Shown: positions 33,545 through 41,563 of the stretch, one piece after another | Layout: every line of letters starts with the position of its first letter | Position numbering within the stretch: the first letter of the stretch is position 1 | Source: Ignavibacteria bacterium UBA2333 | GTDB taxonomy: Bacteria > Bacteroidota > Ignavibacteria > Kapaibacteriales > Kapaibacteriaceae | Reading direction: 5' to 3' | NCBI GenBank assembly: GCA_002344895.1 | Contig: DDUR01000034.1 | Location: 1-64,000 of the forward strand | DNA: 64,000 nt | Notes under the pieces: generated by a model | What the model was told of the DNA's origin: nothing | The model's input: only the letters and a program-made list of their open reading frames with translations | Database searches by the model: none | Translations under genes and position numbers: made by a program

Positions 33545-34845
33545 ATGCAGCACCGAACATAGTTCTCTTTAGTACGATACTCGGCGCCATCTTTATGGCG
33601 CTCGATATTTACGTTGCAATTCATTGGACACGGCACATTCGTGCGATTGGGCGTCATCGAATGTGGAGTTACGCCGTATGGTTCGCAACGGTGGTCATGA
33701 CGGCATTGTACTGGTTTATCGTTTGGCGGAGACACTTCTTTCGAATGGATGGACTCGATGTAGCACTCTTTGCCATCGTCTGTTTCTGGTTCCTGCCCAA
33801 ACTCGTTATTGCTCCAGTACTTGTTATTCGCGATGTTCTGCGCCTTCTCGCAAAGGGATACCAGTATATCCGCCGCCGCGTTCGCCGAACGAACGTTCAA
33901 GCTGCGGCAATTGAGCGTGTGCCAGATTCTGAAATACCTCATACACCTTCTGACGACGTGCAGAATGGCCGACGCAACTTTCTTGCAAAGGCAGGATGGG
34001 CAACGGCAGCAGTTCCGTACGTGCTTGTTGGTGACGGTCTGTGGAGGACACTCTATGACTTTCGTGTACACCGTGTTGAGGTAGTGTTACCGAATCTGCC
34101 GCGGGCGTTGGATGGATTCCGCATTCTTCAAATATCTGACGTCCATGCAGGGTCCTTCCCAGATCATAAACCATTCCAAGAAGCTCGTCGTATGATGCTG
34201 GCTGAGAAGCCAGATACAATCGTTATCACAGGCGACTTTGTAAACGCCAGGCCTCATGAGCTTCAAGTGATAATGTCCGACCTTCAATCGCTGTCAGCTA
34301 CCGAAGGAGTATATGCATCACTGGGTAACCATGATCACTACAATACACCAGCTGAACATGAGGCCTTAAAAAAGGCGTTGCGCGGTGCCGGAATAGATTT
34401 ACTTGTGAATGAACATCGACGAATTGGCGTGGGTGCTGCATCACTCGTCATTGCAGGTACCGATAACACCGGATTCCAACAAAAATTCGGCCGCTTAGAC
34501 CGCGCTCTTCGCGGAACGACCGTTGATGACGCTGTAGTACTACTGGCTCATGATCCTACGTACTGGGAAAAGGCCATTTTAGATACACACGTTGGCCTCA
34601 CCCTCAGCGGTCATACGCACGGTGGGCAGTTCGGTGTAAGTATTCTCGGTTATGAATGGAGTCCAGCTCAGTACGTGTATCGTCAGTGGGCTGGTTTGTA
34701 TCAAAAGGGAGAGAAGTCTATCTATGTAAACCGTGGCCTGGGAACGGTAGGCCCACCACTCCGCATCGGTGTTCCTCCGGAAATCACCGTGCTTACGTTA
34801 CGCGCCCCGTCTCGGGACGACAGCATTGTATATTCCGCGTCGTAG
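33541..34845 (+). CDS. Membrane metallophosphoesterase (YkuE-like)
   Basis: Calcineurin-like phosphoesterase of 434 aa with three or four N-terminal membrane helices (about 5-100). An internal twin-arginine-like stretch NGRRNFLAKAGWATAA (about 142-157) precedes the catalytic domain. Metal-binding motifs in order: ISDVHAG, ITGDFVN, LGNHDHYN, AHDPTYW and SGHTHGGQFG. Substrate is unknown; relatives act on UDP-sugars or phospholipid headgroups at the membrane. It overlaps the thioesterase fusion stop by 4 nt. Confidence 0.88.
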   Translation: MNAAPNIVLFSTILGAIFMALDIYVAIHWTRHIRAIGRHRMWSYAVWFATVVMTALYWFIVWRRHFFRMDGLDVALFAIVCFWFLPKLVIAPVLVIRDVLRLLAKGYQYIRRRVRRTNVQAAAIERVPDSEIPHTPSDDVQNGRRNFLAKAGWATAAVPYVLVGDGLWRTLYDFRVHRVEVVLPNLPRALDGFRILQISDVHAGSFPDHKPFQEARRMMLAEKPDTIVITGDFVNARPHELQVIMSDLQSLSATEGVYASLGNHDHYNTPAEHEALKKALRGAGIDLLVNEHRRIGVGAASLVIAGTDNTGFQQKFGRLDRALRGTTVDDAVVLLAHDPTYWEKAILDTHVGLTLSGHTHGGQFGVSILGYEWSPAQYVYRQWAGLYQKGEKSIYVNRGLGTVGPPLRIGVPPEITVLTLRAPSRDDSIVYSAS

Positions 34846-34854
34846 ATTTCGTTT

Positions 34855-35313
34855 ATGACACTTTCATCGATTCTCTGGACCGTTGCATCTGCAATCCTTT
34901 CGTCCGTCACGATCACGATGGTATCACACACTCTGTTTGAACAGCAGAATTCGTCGATACTTCTCACGGCAGTTATAGCTGCGACATCGTTAACGACGTT
35001 ATTACCATCACGTTCTGCCGCAACACCAGAGCGATGGTACTGGATCTTGTCCATGGCGGGTGTTGTCGTCACGACGACTGTATCGGCACTTGCGGGGACG
35101 ATTGTATGGATTTCACTCCTTCCCACTGCAGGAAGTGTTCCAGCCCTAACTGTTGGTGTATTTACGACATCGTTACTCACCACAACAGGGATTGTTGTTC
35201 GTAGTCGAACTGTTCCTGCCTCGCGAAGACTCCTTCTCGTTGGCGTGATGACGGCTATCTATACACTGATTGGGCTAGTATCAGACCTAATGACATCAGT
35301 GGCAGGGCAATAG
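34855..35313 (+). CDS. Hypothetical four-helix membrane protein
   Basis: Unrecognised 152-aa protein with four hydrophobic segments (about 5-24, 34-50, 62-92, 98-140) and no catalytic motif. It starts 9 nt after the metallophosphoesterase stop. TAGATTTC, which includes that TAG stop, ends 4 nt before this ATG, so it could also have its own leaderless promoter. It converges on the M20 hydrolase gene with 5 nt between stops. Confidence 0.6.
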   Translation: MTLSSILWTVASAILSSVTITMVSHTLFEQQNSSILLTAVIAATSLTTLLPSRSAATPERWYWILSMAGVVVTTTVSALAGTIVWISLLPTAGSVPALTVGVFTTSLLTTTGIVVRSRTVPASRRLLLVGVMTAIYTLIGLVSDLMTSVAGQ

Positions 35314-35318
35314 TCGTC

Positions 35319-36494
35319 CTACGCCTCGTGAAGTGCAGCCTTGGCAACGGCGACCAACTGAGCGCAGCCTGTTACCATGGCAGATTCGTCGGGAGCGAAT
35401 CGCGGATGGTGTAGACCTGGCATCGAATCAAGATTCTGCGGACGTCCACCCAGCATCCAGAAACACGCCGGTATGCGGTGGGAATAAAATGAGAAATCTT
35501 CTGCCCACATTTTTGGTTCGAAATCAGCAACCCGTGATGGTCCAAAGGTATCAACTGCAACTGATCGAGCAAGGTCTACGGCATGTGTGTTATTTACGAG
35601 GGGCGGATAACCTTTCACGATTGAAAGTGTTGCAGTACATCCGTGCAGCTGCGCATAGGCAGGAACCTGGTGCTCTAACCATGACCAGGCTGATTCGCGC
35701 CAAGACTGATCAAACGCACGGAGAGTGCCCTTCAGTTCTACACGATCGGGAATGATGTTTGTAGCCGTACCTCCATGAATACTTGCAATAGTTAGTACAC
35801 CGGGAAGCAGTGGGTTCCGCTGGCGAACGAGTAGTTGCTGCAAATGCATGATGAGCCCCGCAGCACAATAGATTGGATCCTTACCCTTATGCGGCTGTGC
35901 TGCATGTGCACCAAAGCCATCAATCGTGATATAGATTTCGTCTGCTGCTGCCATCATTGGGCCAGCTACAAAGGATAGTGTACCGGCAGGTGCGTCTGGA
36001 TCGATGTGTTGTCCAAAGATCATGGACGGTGCATACTCCTCAAACACCCCTTCGTCAATGATCATTGAAGCTCCGCCTGGGCTCTTTTCTTCGCCAGGTT
36101 GGAAGATCAGGAGTACGCGACCCCCAAGTGATGTTTCTTGCTGCTTGAGGATTTCGGCAGCGCCAAGTAACATCGTTGTATGTGTGTCATGGCCACAGGC
36201 ATGCATTACTCCGGGCCTCGTTGATGCAAAGTCGAGTCCTGTTTCTTCTGTAATTGGCAAAGCATCGATATCTGCACGTAATGCAATACAGCGTTCACCA
36301 GATCCGATGATTCCGATAACTCCTGTGCCAGCGACAGTTCGATGCTGAATGCCGAGTTCTGTGAGGCGAGCTCGTATGTATGCATTTGTTTCGAACTCCT
36401 GGAACGACAGTTCAGGATGTGCGTGAATATGACGTCGAGTTGTAATGAGGGTATCTGCAATCGACGTAGCCGCAACGATGGAGTCAGAAGTCAT
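35319..36494 (-). CDS. M20 family amidohydrolase
   Basis: Zinc-dependent amidohydrolase (hippurate/N-acyl amino acid hydrolase type) of 391 aa. Motifs: RRHIHAHPELSFQEFET, ALRADIDALPI, MHACGHDTHTTMLLGAA with the metal ligands, LIFQPGEEKSPGGA with the catalytic Glu, and a lid domain (about 185-300). Physiological substrate unknown. The ATG at 36494 lies 11 nt inside the dapF 3' end; the frame is open for 138 nt further upstream but that part lies within dapF and is not conserved-looking. It belongs to the minus-strand IMPase-dapF operon. Confidence 0.88.
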   Translation of the reverse strand: MTSDSIVAATSIADTLITTRRHIHAHPELSFQEFETNAYIRARLTELGIQHRTVAGTGVIGIIGSGERCIALRADIDALPITEETGLDFASTRPGVMHACGHDTHTTMLLGAAEILKQQETSLGGRVLLIFQPGEEKSPGGASMIIDEGVFEEYAPSMIFGQHIDPDAPAGTLSFVAGPMMAAADEIYITIDGFGAHAAQPHKGKDPIYCAAGLIMHLQQLLVRQRNPLLPGVLTIASIHGGTATNIIPDRVELKGTLRAFDQSWRESAWSWLEHQVPAYAQLHGCTATLSIVKGYPPLVNNTHAVDLARSVAVDTFGPSRVADFEPKMWAEDFSFYSHRIPACFWMLGGRPQNLDSMPGLHHPRFAPDESAMVTGCAQLVAVAKAALHEA

Positions 36495-37269
36495 ACTGCG
36501 TGTCACCTGTGAGAATAGCGCTGTGAATGGCCGAGTTTGTGGTTGTGAGTGAGACGTGAAGAGGGCGGCCAGACGGAGGAATGAAGTCAGATTCAATGCC
36601 GGTACGACCCTCAAGGTAGAGTGCAATAGCACTCGCTATTGCTCCTGTACCGCAAGCTCCCGTAACTGCCTCAACGCCCCGTTCGAATGTGGCGATATGC
36701 CAGGTTGAATCACTGATGTGATCAACCATGTTAACGTTAACACCGCGGGGGAAGTTGACGTGGTAACGGAGGGTTTGTACAATGGGGCGACGAGCTTCGC
36801 GGGGACCATCAATCACAACGTGGTCAGAGTTAACATTGATGTACGTCACCGCTACGTCAACATTTTCGAGCTCGCCTATGTCAAATCGTTGAATACTATG
36901 CGGAGGGCCAAATGTGATCGCAACCCTGTCAGCATCAATTCGGCGTACAGGATATGTCACGTTATTCAACGTCAACTGAACATTCGACGATTCAATAGCT
37001 TGGTCAAGGTCCATCGCCATTCGTACTAAACAGCGAGCACCATTGCCGCACATCATTCCACGACTTCCATCGGGATTGTAGTACGTACCAACAATGTGGC
37101 CGACGGCAGTTTGGTCAATTGTCAGCATCCCCTCAATGACTGAGCCGTCAGGCCGTTGATGAGAAGTGATAAAATCCTTTGCTTCCGTTGTCGATAGCAA
37201 CACAGTTTTATCTCTGCGGTCTGCAACGATAAAAGTATTGCCTGCTCCACTCATGTGTCGCCACATCAT
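36484..37269 (-). CDS. dapF: Diaminopimelate epimerase
   Basis: Converts LL- to meso-diaminopimelate for lysine and peptidoglycan synthesis without cofactor, using two cysteines. MSGAGNTFIV at the N terminus, YNPDGSRGMMCGNGARC with the first catalytic Cys and VTGACGTGAIASA with the second are intact; 261 aa. ATG codons at 37269 and 37266 are both possible, overlapping the IMPase TGA. Confidence 0.94.
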   Translation of the reverse strand: MMWRHMSGAGNTFIVADRRDKTVLLSTTEAKDFITSHQRPDGSVIEGMLTIDQTAVGHIVGTYYNPDGSRGMMCGNGARCLVRMAMDLDQAIESSNVQLTLNNVTYPVRRIDADRVAITFGPPHSIQRFDIGELENVDVAVTYINVNSDHVVIDGPREARRPIVQTLRYHVNFPRGVNVNMVDHISDSTWHIATFERGVEAVTGACGTGAIASAIALYLEGRTGIESDFIPPSGRPLHVSLTTTNSAIHSAILTGDTQYDF

Positions 37270-38054
37270 TGGTACACCTCATCCAGAGCAGTGACTAGCT
37301 CATCATGGATGTGATGATTCGTCGCTACTATACTATCGCGTCCAAGCGAAAAGGCACGGTTCCCGTAGTGTGTTACACGGCCACCAGCCTCTTGAACGAG
37401 CAATACTCCAGCAGCCATATCCCAGGGATGGAGTTCCACTTCCCAGAAACCATCAAAACGACCTGCAGCGACGTAGGCTAGATCGAGAGCTGCGCTTCCA
37501 AGCCTGCGAACGGGAATTCCTCGTCCAACAATTCCGGAAAATTGCTCGATACAGCGTAATGGATTGTCCATGACGTTGTATGGAAAGCCCGTAACAAGAA
37601 GGGAAGAGCCGAGTTCGCTTGTTGACGATACACTGAGACGTTGTCCATTTAGCGTTGCCCCTTCTCCTTTAGCTGCGGCAAAGAGCTCATCGAGTAAGGG
37701 GTGATAGATACAGCCTGCAACGATGTCGGAATCTACCACAGCTGCTATGCTGACACAAAAGATCGGAATACCGTGAGCAAAGTTGACCGTACCATCTAGA
37801 GGGTCAATGACCCAAGAAACCGGTCCGGAACCAGATGTTGTGCCTCCTTCCTCTCCGATAAACGTTGATTCCGGAAGTCTGGATCGAAGGGTATCAACGA
37901 TAAAGTTCTCGCATGCAACATCGTATTCCGTCACAAGATTGTGTCGACCTTCCTTAGATGTCACAGAAAACGAGGTACCAAAGCCTCGACGGAGGATTTC
38001 TCCTGCCGCCCGGCCCGTTGTTACCGCTATGTCCCGTAAATCGGCGTTTGTCAT
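37266..38054 (-). CDS. Inositol-1-monophosphatase family protein
   Basis: Mg-dependent sugar-phosphate phosphatase of 262 aa. The signature is IGEEGGT, WVIDPLDGTVNFAHGIPIF and the C-terminal HPWDMAAGVLLVQEAGG. Substrate may be myo-inositol phosphate or a related phosphate such as PAP. ATG 38054 fits the family start and follows TAGATTGC (38067-38060) by 5 nt. An in-frame ATG at 38105 would overlap the wza start on the other strand and is less likely. Confidence 0.9.
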   Translation of the reverse strand: MTNADLRDIAVTTGRAAGEILRRGFGTSFSVTSKEGRHNLVTEYDVACENFIVDTLRSRLPESTFIGEEGGTTSGSGPVSWVIDPLDGTVNFAHGIPIFCVSIAAVVDSDIVAGCIYHPLLDELFAAAKGEGATLNGQRLSVSSTSELGSSLLVTGFPYNVMDNPLRCIEQFSGIVGRGIPVRRLGSAALDLAYVAAGRFDGFWEVELHPWDMAAGVLLVQEAGGRVTHYGNRAFSLGRDSIVATNHHIHDELVTALDEVYQ

Positions 38055-38059
38055 AACAC

Positions 38060-38096
38060 GCAATCTACGGCAGGACGCCGTGGAGTGATATATTTG
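38060..38096. promoter_or_regulatory. Back-to-back -7 elements of IMPase and wza-like genes
   Basis: Minus strand: TAGATTGC (38067-38060), 5 nt before ATG 38054. Plus strand: TATATTTG (38089-38096), 7 nt before ATG 38104. The intergenic region is 49 nt. Confidence 0.55.
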
Positions 38097-38103
38097 CTGG
38101 TTC

Positions 38104-39771
38104 ATGATACGATCTACAGCACGTGACTGGTGGATTGCAGCAATGACTCTCATTGTTGCGCTGACTTTCATGTCGACATCCTCCAACGGGCAGGTGAATA
38201 CCTTCCTGCAAAAGCCGTTTGTACCAACCGGCCCAACGTCCTTCGATACGGTCGGCCGTAAAGCTTCCGAAAAGCTGATCGCTGAGGCGACTGATGCTCT
38301 TGAGGTGGAAATCGATCCAACGGCATATATCGTTGGACCGGGTGACCGTTTTACGATCAGATTTTCTTCGGCAATCACAGAAGACATTGAGACAGTGGTA
38401 TCACCTGAGGGTTACTTGCTTGTTCCGAAGGGCGGCAATCTGAAGGTAAAGGGTATCACGCTCGACTCTGCTCGATCATTGGTTCAAGAACGTCTCAGTC
38501 GAGTCTTTAAAGGTCCTATTGGCATCGCTTTATCGAAACTTCGACGGTTTAAAGTCTACGTTCTGGGCGCTGTCCGCATTCCATCTGTCGTAACAGCTAC
38601 GGGCGCAGATCGGGTGTTTGACGTTCTTCACAAGGCTGGTGGAATTATCGATACCGGCTCAGTACGGGGTATCATCGTGCTACGTGAAGGTCAGACGGAT
38701 CCGATTCGAGTTGACCTGCAGAGATATCTGTCCTTTGGTGACAAGACGTCGAACCCAACCGTTCTTGGAGGCGATCGTATCATCGTTCCATTACGGAATG
38801 ACAGGAATACGATTGGTATAAGCGGAGAGGTGCAGCAGCAATCGGAGTTTGACTTCGTTGAGGGAGACTCTCTTTCAACGCTCATCCGTCTCGCTGGCGG
38901 ATTCCTGCCGTCTGCATTTATGGATAGTGTTTCCGTTGTTCGTGTTGATGAACGTGGAACGACACTCAATACGATCACGATTAACACCAAAACATGGGCG
39001 AAGGACATCTATACCGGACGTCAACTTGAAGGGGATATACCGTTGCAGGTTGGTGATCGTGTCTATGTACGGGCTATACCTAAATGGAAGCAGCGTGCTG
39101 AAATCGTCATTGATGGTGAAGTGAAGTATCCTGGGCGATATGCAATCACTCCACTGCAGACAAGGGTTACCGACATTATTGCGCAAGCTGGTGGGTTTAC
39201 GGAAAAAGCTGCGCTTGAAGACGCGATCATGATCCGCACAAGTGAGGTGAAGATCGTTGACCGGGAATATGATCGGTTGAGTAAGCTGCCTCCGTCAGAA
39301 ATGAGTGAAAACGAACTCCAGTACTTTAAAACAAAGTCGCGTGAAGTAAAAGGTGTACTCTCCGTGAATTTTGTTGACCTATTTGAGAAGGGGATACTTG
39401 ACAATAATCCGGTGCTTCATGACAAAGACTCCGTGTTTATCCCTGCCAAGAATCTCTACATCAATATCACAGGTTCTGTTCGGAATCCTGGAAGAATTGT
39501 TTATAAAAGCGGCTTAAACTACATGGACTACATATCACTCGCTGGAGGATATGGATTCCGAGCCGATAAGAACGCAACTCTCGTGATTAAGACAAAGGGT
39601 GATCAGTTCCCCGCGTCATCGGACAACTATAGTCTTGAACCAGGGGATAACATCCTCGTTCTTGATGAACCGGAAACACGTTTTATCGACGTGTTCACAC
39701 AAGTTCTCACCATCTCTGCACAGATCGTAACGGTTTTTGGTGTTATCTACACCGTCGTCCGTTTGAGATAA
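38104..39771 (+). CDS. Polysaccharide export protein (Wza-like, SLBB domains)
   Basis: Periplasmic/outer-membrane exporter of 555 aa. Signal peptide (to about residue 30), polysaccharide export (PES) domain with YIVGPGDRFTIRFSS and VSPEGYLLVPKGGNLKVKG, then three or so SLBB repeats (VYVLGAVRIPSVVTA, IVIDGEVKYPGRYAI, INITGSVRNPGRIVY), and a C-terminal hydrophobic helix (about 530-550). It is followed 2 nt later by a Wzz-like protein, forming a minimal capsule or exopolysaccharide export pair; no polymerase or tyrosine kinase is visible. Confidence 0.9.
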   Translation: MIRSTARDWWIAAMTLIVALTFMSTSSNGQVNTFLQKPFVPTGPTSFDTVGRKASEKLIAEATDALEVEIDPTAYIVGPGDRFTIRFSSAITEDIETVVSPEGYLLVPKGGNLKVKGITLDSARSLVQERLSRVFKGPIGIALSKLRRFKVYVLGAVRIPSVVTATGADRVFDVLHKAGGIIDTGSVRGIIVLREGQTDPIRVDLQRYLSFGDKTSNPTVLGGDRIIVPLRNDRNTIGISGEVQQQSEFDFVEGDSLSTLIRLAGGFLPSAFMDSVSVVRVDERGTTLNTITINTKTWAKDIYTGRQLEGDIPLQVGDRVYVRAIPKWKQRAEIVIDGEVKYPGRYAITPLQTRVTDIIAQAGGFTEKAALEDAIMIRTSEVKIVDREYDRLSKLPPSEMSENELQYFKTKSREVKGVLSVNFVDLFEKGILDNNPVLHDKDSVFIPAKNLYINITGSVRNPGRIVYKSGLNYMDYISLAGGYGFRADKNATLVIKTKGDQFPASSDNYSLEPGDNILVLDEPETRFIDVFTQVLTISAQIVTVFGVIYTVVRLR

Positions 39772-39773
39772 CC

Positions 39774-40928
39774 ATGGAACGCTCAACAACAACGGTCGAC
39801 ATACTTGCGGCCTATCGAAGGTACCTTGGTACGTTTGTCAAGTGGACAATAGCAGCACTTGTTGTTGTGCTCGGCGTGAGTTTTATCATGCCGCAGACCT
39901 ACGTGGCTACAGTTTCCGTAATGCCGCCCGATACAAAGTCTGGCGGAGGTCTTGCATCGATGCTTGCTTCAACGGCGTTGCCACTTTCATTGGGTGGTGA
40001 GAATAAGTCAGGCCTTGTATTTGCAGAGATACTCCGCTCAAAGGCCTTGGCCAGAGGAATCATTGATACGTTAAAGCTGAGGACTCGGCCTGAATTCGCC
40101 GATATGTCGGATGAAGATATTGTGGATGTTATCGAACAACAACGAATCGTAGACGTTCGTAAATCGGGACTTGTCACGGCAACCCTGTCCTGGAAAACAT
40201 CGTGGTTTCCGAATGGTGAGGATGCTGACAGTGCAAAAGCGCTTGTTGCTCGGGCTGCCAATGCCTGCCTGTGGGTCCTTGATGATATCAATCGAGAAAA
40301 TTCCGTGGCTCATGCTCGATCAACACGCGAGTACATTGAACGAGTGATTGCGCAGACACTCGTGGATATCGATTCTCTTCAGGATCTGCGTTTATCGTTC
40401 CAGCGTGAGAACAAGGTCCTCGCAATTGATGAGCAAATGCAGGCAATTGTTGAAAGTGCTATCACCATCGGAACAGACCTCTCAAAGGCTGAACTCGAAA
40501 GGACACTCTTGTCGCTCGAACTTCAACCAAACGCTCCGGAAATCAAACTCGTTGATAAGAAAATCGAAGCTCTCAGAGAACTGTATCAACGTGTGCAGGC
40601 TGGTGGTATAACGGAGAATGACGGGTTCTCGATTCCACTTAGCAAGGCACCTGAGCTCATGAGAACGTATGCTAATCTTTTCCGTGATCTTAAGATCAAG
40701 GAGCAGATGCATGCGTATTTGCAGTCACAGCGTATGCAGGAGATTATCAACGAAGCGAAGGATACACCGACAATCGTGCCACTCGATAAGGCGGTTGTTC
40801 CGGAGAATCGAGAATCTCCATCCCGTAAAAACATGACGGTGTTAACAATATTGCTGGCTGCTATTCTCTACGGCCTCATTGTACCGATCGTAGTCACACG
40901 GTCACGACCACCCGCCCCGTCGGTCTAA
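39774..40928 (+). CDS. Wzz/GumC-type chain-length determinant
   Basis: Inner-membrane polysaccharide co-polymerase of 384 aa. Membrane helices at about 22-42 and 358-378 flank a periplasmic region with the Wzz-like start ATVSVMPPDTKSGGG and a long helical stretch (about 165-330). It lacks a C-terminal kinase domain. Paired with the upstream Wza-like exporter. The stop overlaps the convergent alarmone-hydrolase stop by 4 nt. Confidence 0.85.
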   Translation: MERSTTTVDILAAYRRYLGTFVKWTIAALVVVLGVSFIMPQTYVATVSVMPPDTKSGGGLASMLASTALPLSLGGENKSGLVFAEILRSKALARGIIDTLKLRTRPEFADMSDEDIVDVIEQQRIVDVRKSGLVTATLSWKTSWFPNGEDADSAKALVARAANACLWVLDDINRENSVAHARSTREYIERVIAQTLVDIDSLQDLRLSFQRENKVLAIDEQMQAIVESAITIGTDLSKAELERTLLSLELQPNAPEIKLVDKKIEALRELYQRVQAGGITENDGFSIPLSKAPELMRTYANLFRDLKIKEQMHAYLQSQRMQEIINEAKDTPTIVPLDKAVVPENRESPSRKNMTVLTILLAAILYGLIVPIVVTRSRPPAPSV

Positions 40929-41545
40929 CCCAACATTTTATTTGCTTCCATACGAATCTCGCGTGCCAGGAAGTGAAGTCGAAGATTCTGTGTCGCCTCT
41001 GCAAGTGGCACATATCGGTCTAGTGTGTTACATACATATACAACTGGATTTCGCTTGAGATGAAACTCAAGGCAGCGAAGATTATCAAGTCGGGATGCAA
41101 GTTTGATAAGTAGGCAGTCCTCACTGGCCTGACGTAACGTACGCACGTGATGCAGGTCAACACTATCAGGATCTGTCTTGGCGCGCTCAAGATCCTTCGT
41201 TAGTGTTTCAACGATGTAGGCCACATAACTTCCAAAATTGTATTCGAGAACACCCTTGGTAATAACGTCGGAATCCTCGAGTACGTCATGAAGAAGTGCT
41301 GCAATGAGGACATCAGTGTCAAAGACAGCAGCCTCGTCGATCAGGATTTTGACCACCCGTGACGAATGCCAGAAGTAGGGAGTACCATCGTTACGACGTT
41401 GGTGTTCATGCACACTTCTTGACATTTCATATGCATCAAGCACCTTCGGAAGGGCCAGAGGGTCCGCTTTCGCTGAGAGTCGAGCTTCAAGCTCCTCAAA
41501 CGAAAGAAATGTTTTGTTATACGACGACTCGTTGGGTTCGAGCAT
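40925..41545 (-). CDS. HD-domain (p)ppGpp hydrolase-like protein (small alarmone hydrolase)
   Basis: A 206-aa stand-alone HD domain of the RelA/SpoT/MESH1 group, predicted to hydrolyse (p)ppGpp. Key parts are GTPYFWHSSRVVKIL, ALLHDVLEDSD with the HD pair, and IKLASRLDNLRCLEF. No synthetase or TGS/ACT regulatory domain is present. ATG 41545 is preferred to TTG 41554 because TATCTTGC (41558-41551) ends 5 nt before it. A different phosphohydrolase substrate is possible. Confidence 0.82.
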   Translation of the reverse strand: MLEPNESSYNKTFLSFEELEARLSAKADPLALPKVLDAYEMSRSVHEHQRRNDGTPYFWHSSRVVKILIDEAAVFDTDVLIAALLHDVLEDSDVITKGVLEYNFGSYVAYIVETLTKDLERAKTDPDSVDLHHVRTLRQASEDCLLIKLASRLDNLRCLEFHLKRNPVVYVCNTLDRYVPLAEATQNLRLHFLAREIRMEANKMLG

Positions 41546-41563
41546 AGATCGCAAGATACAACG

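Noticed and set aside
33400..34071. 223-codon minus-strand frame over the thioesterase/metallophosphoesterase junction
   Set aside because: Cys- and His-rich composition typical of a shadow, overlapping two well-supported coupled genes.
37266..38387. Longer IMPase reading starting near 38387 or at ATG 38105
   Set aside because: The extension runs antisense into the wza-like gene and is not part of the family; ATG 38054 with its own -7 element fits better.
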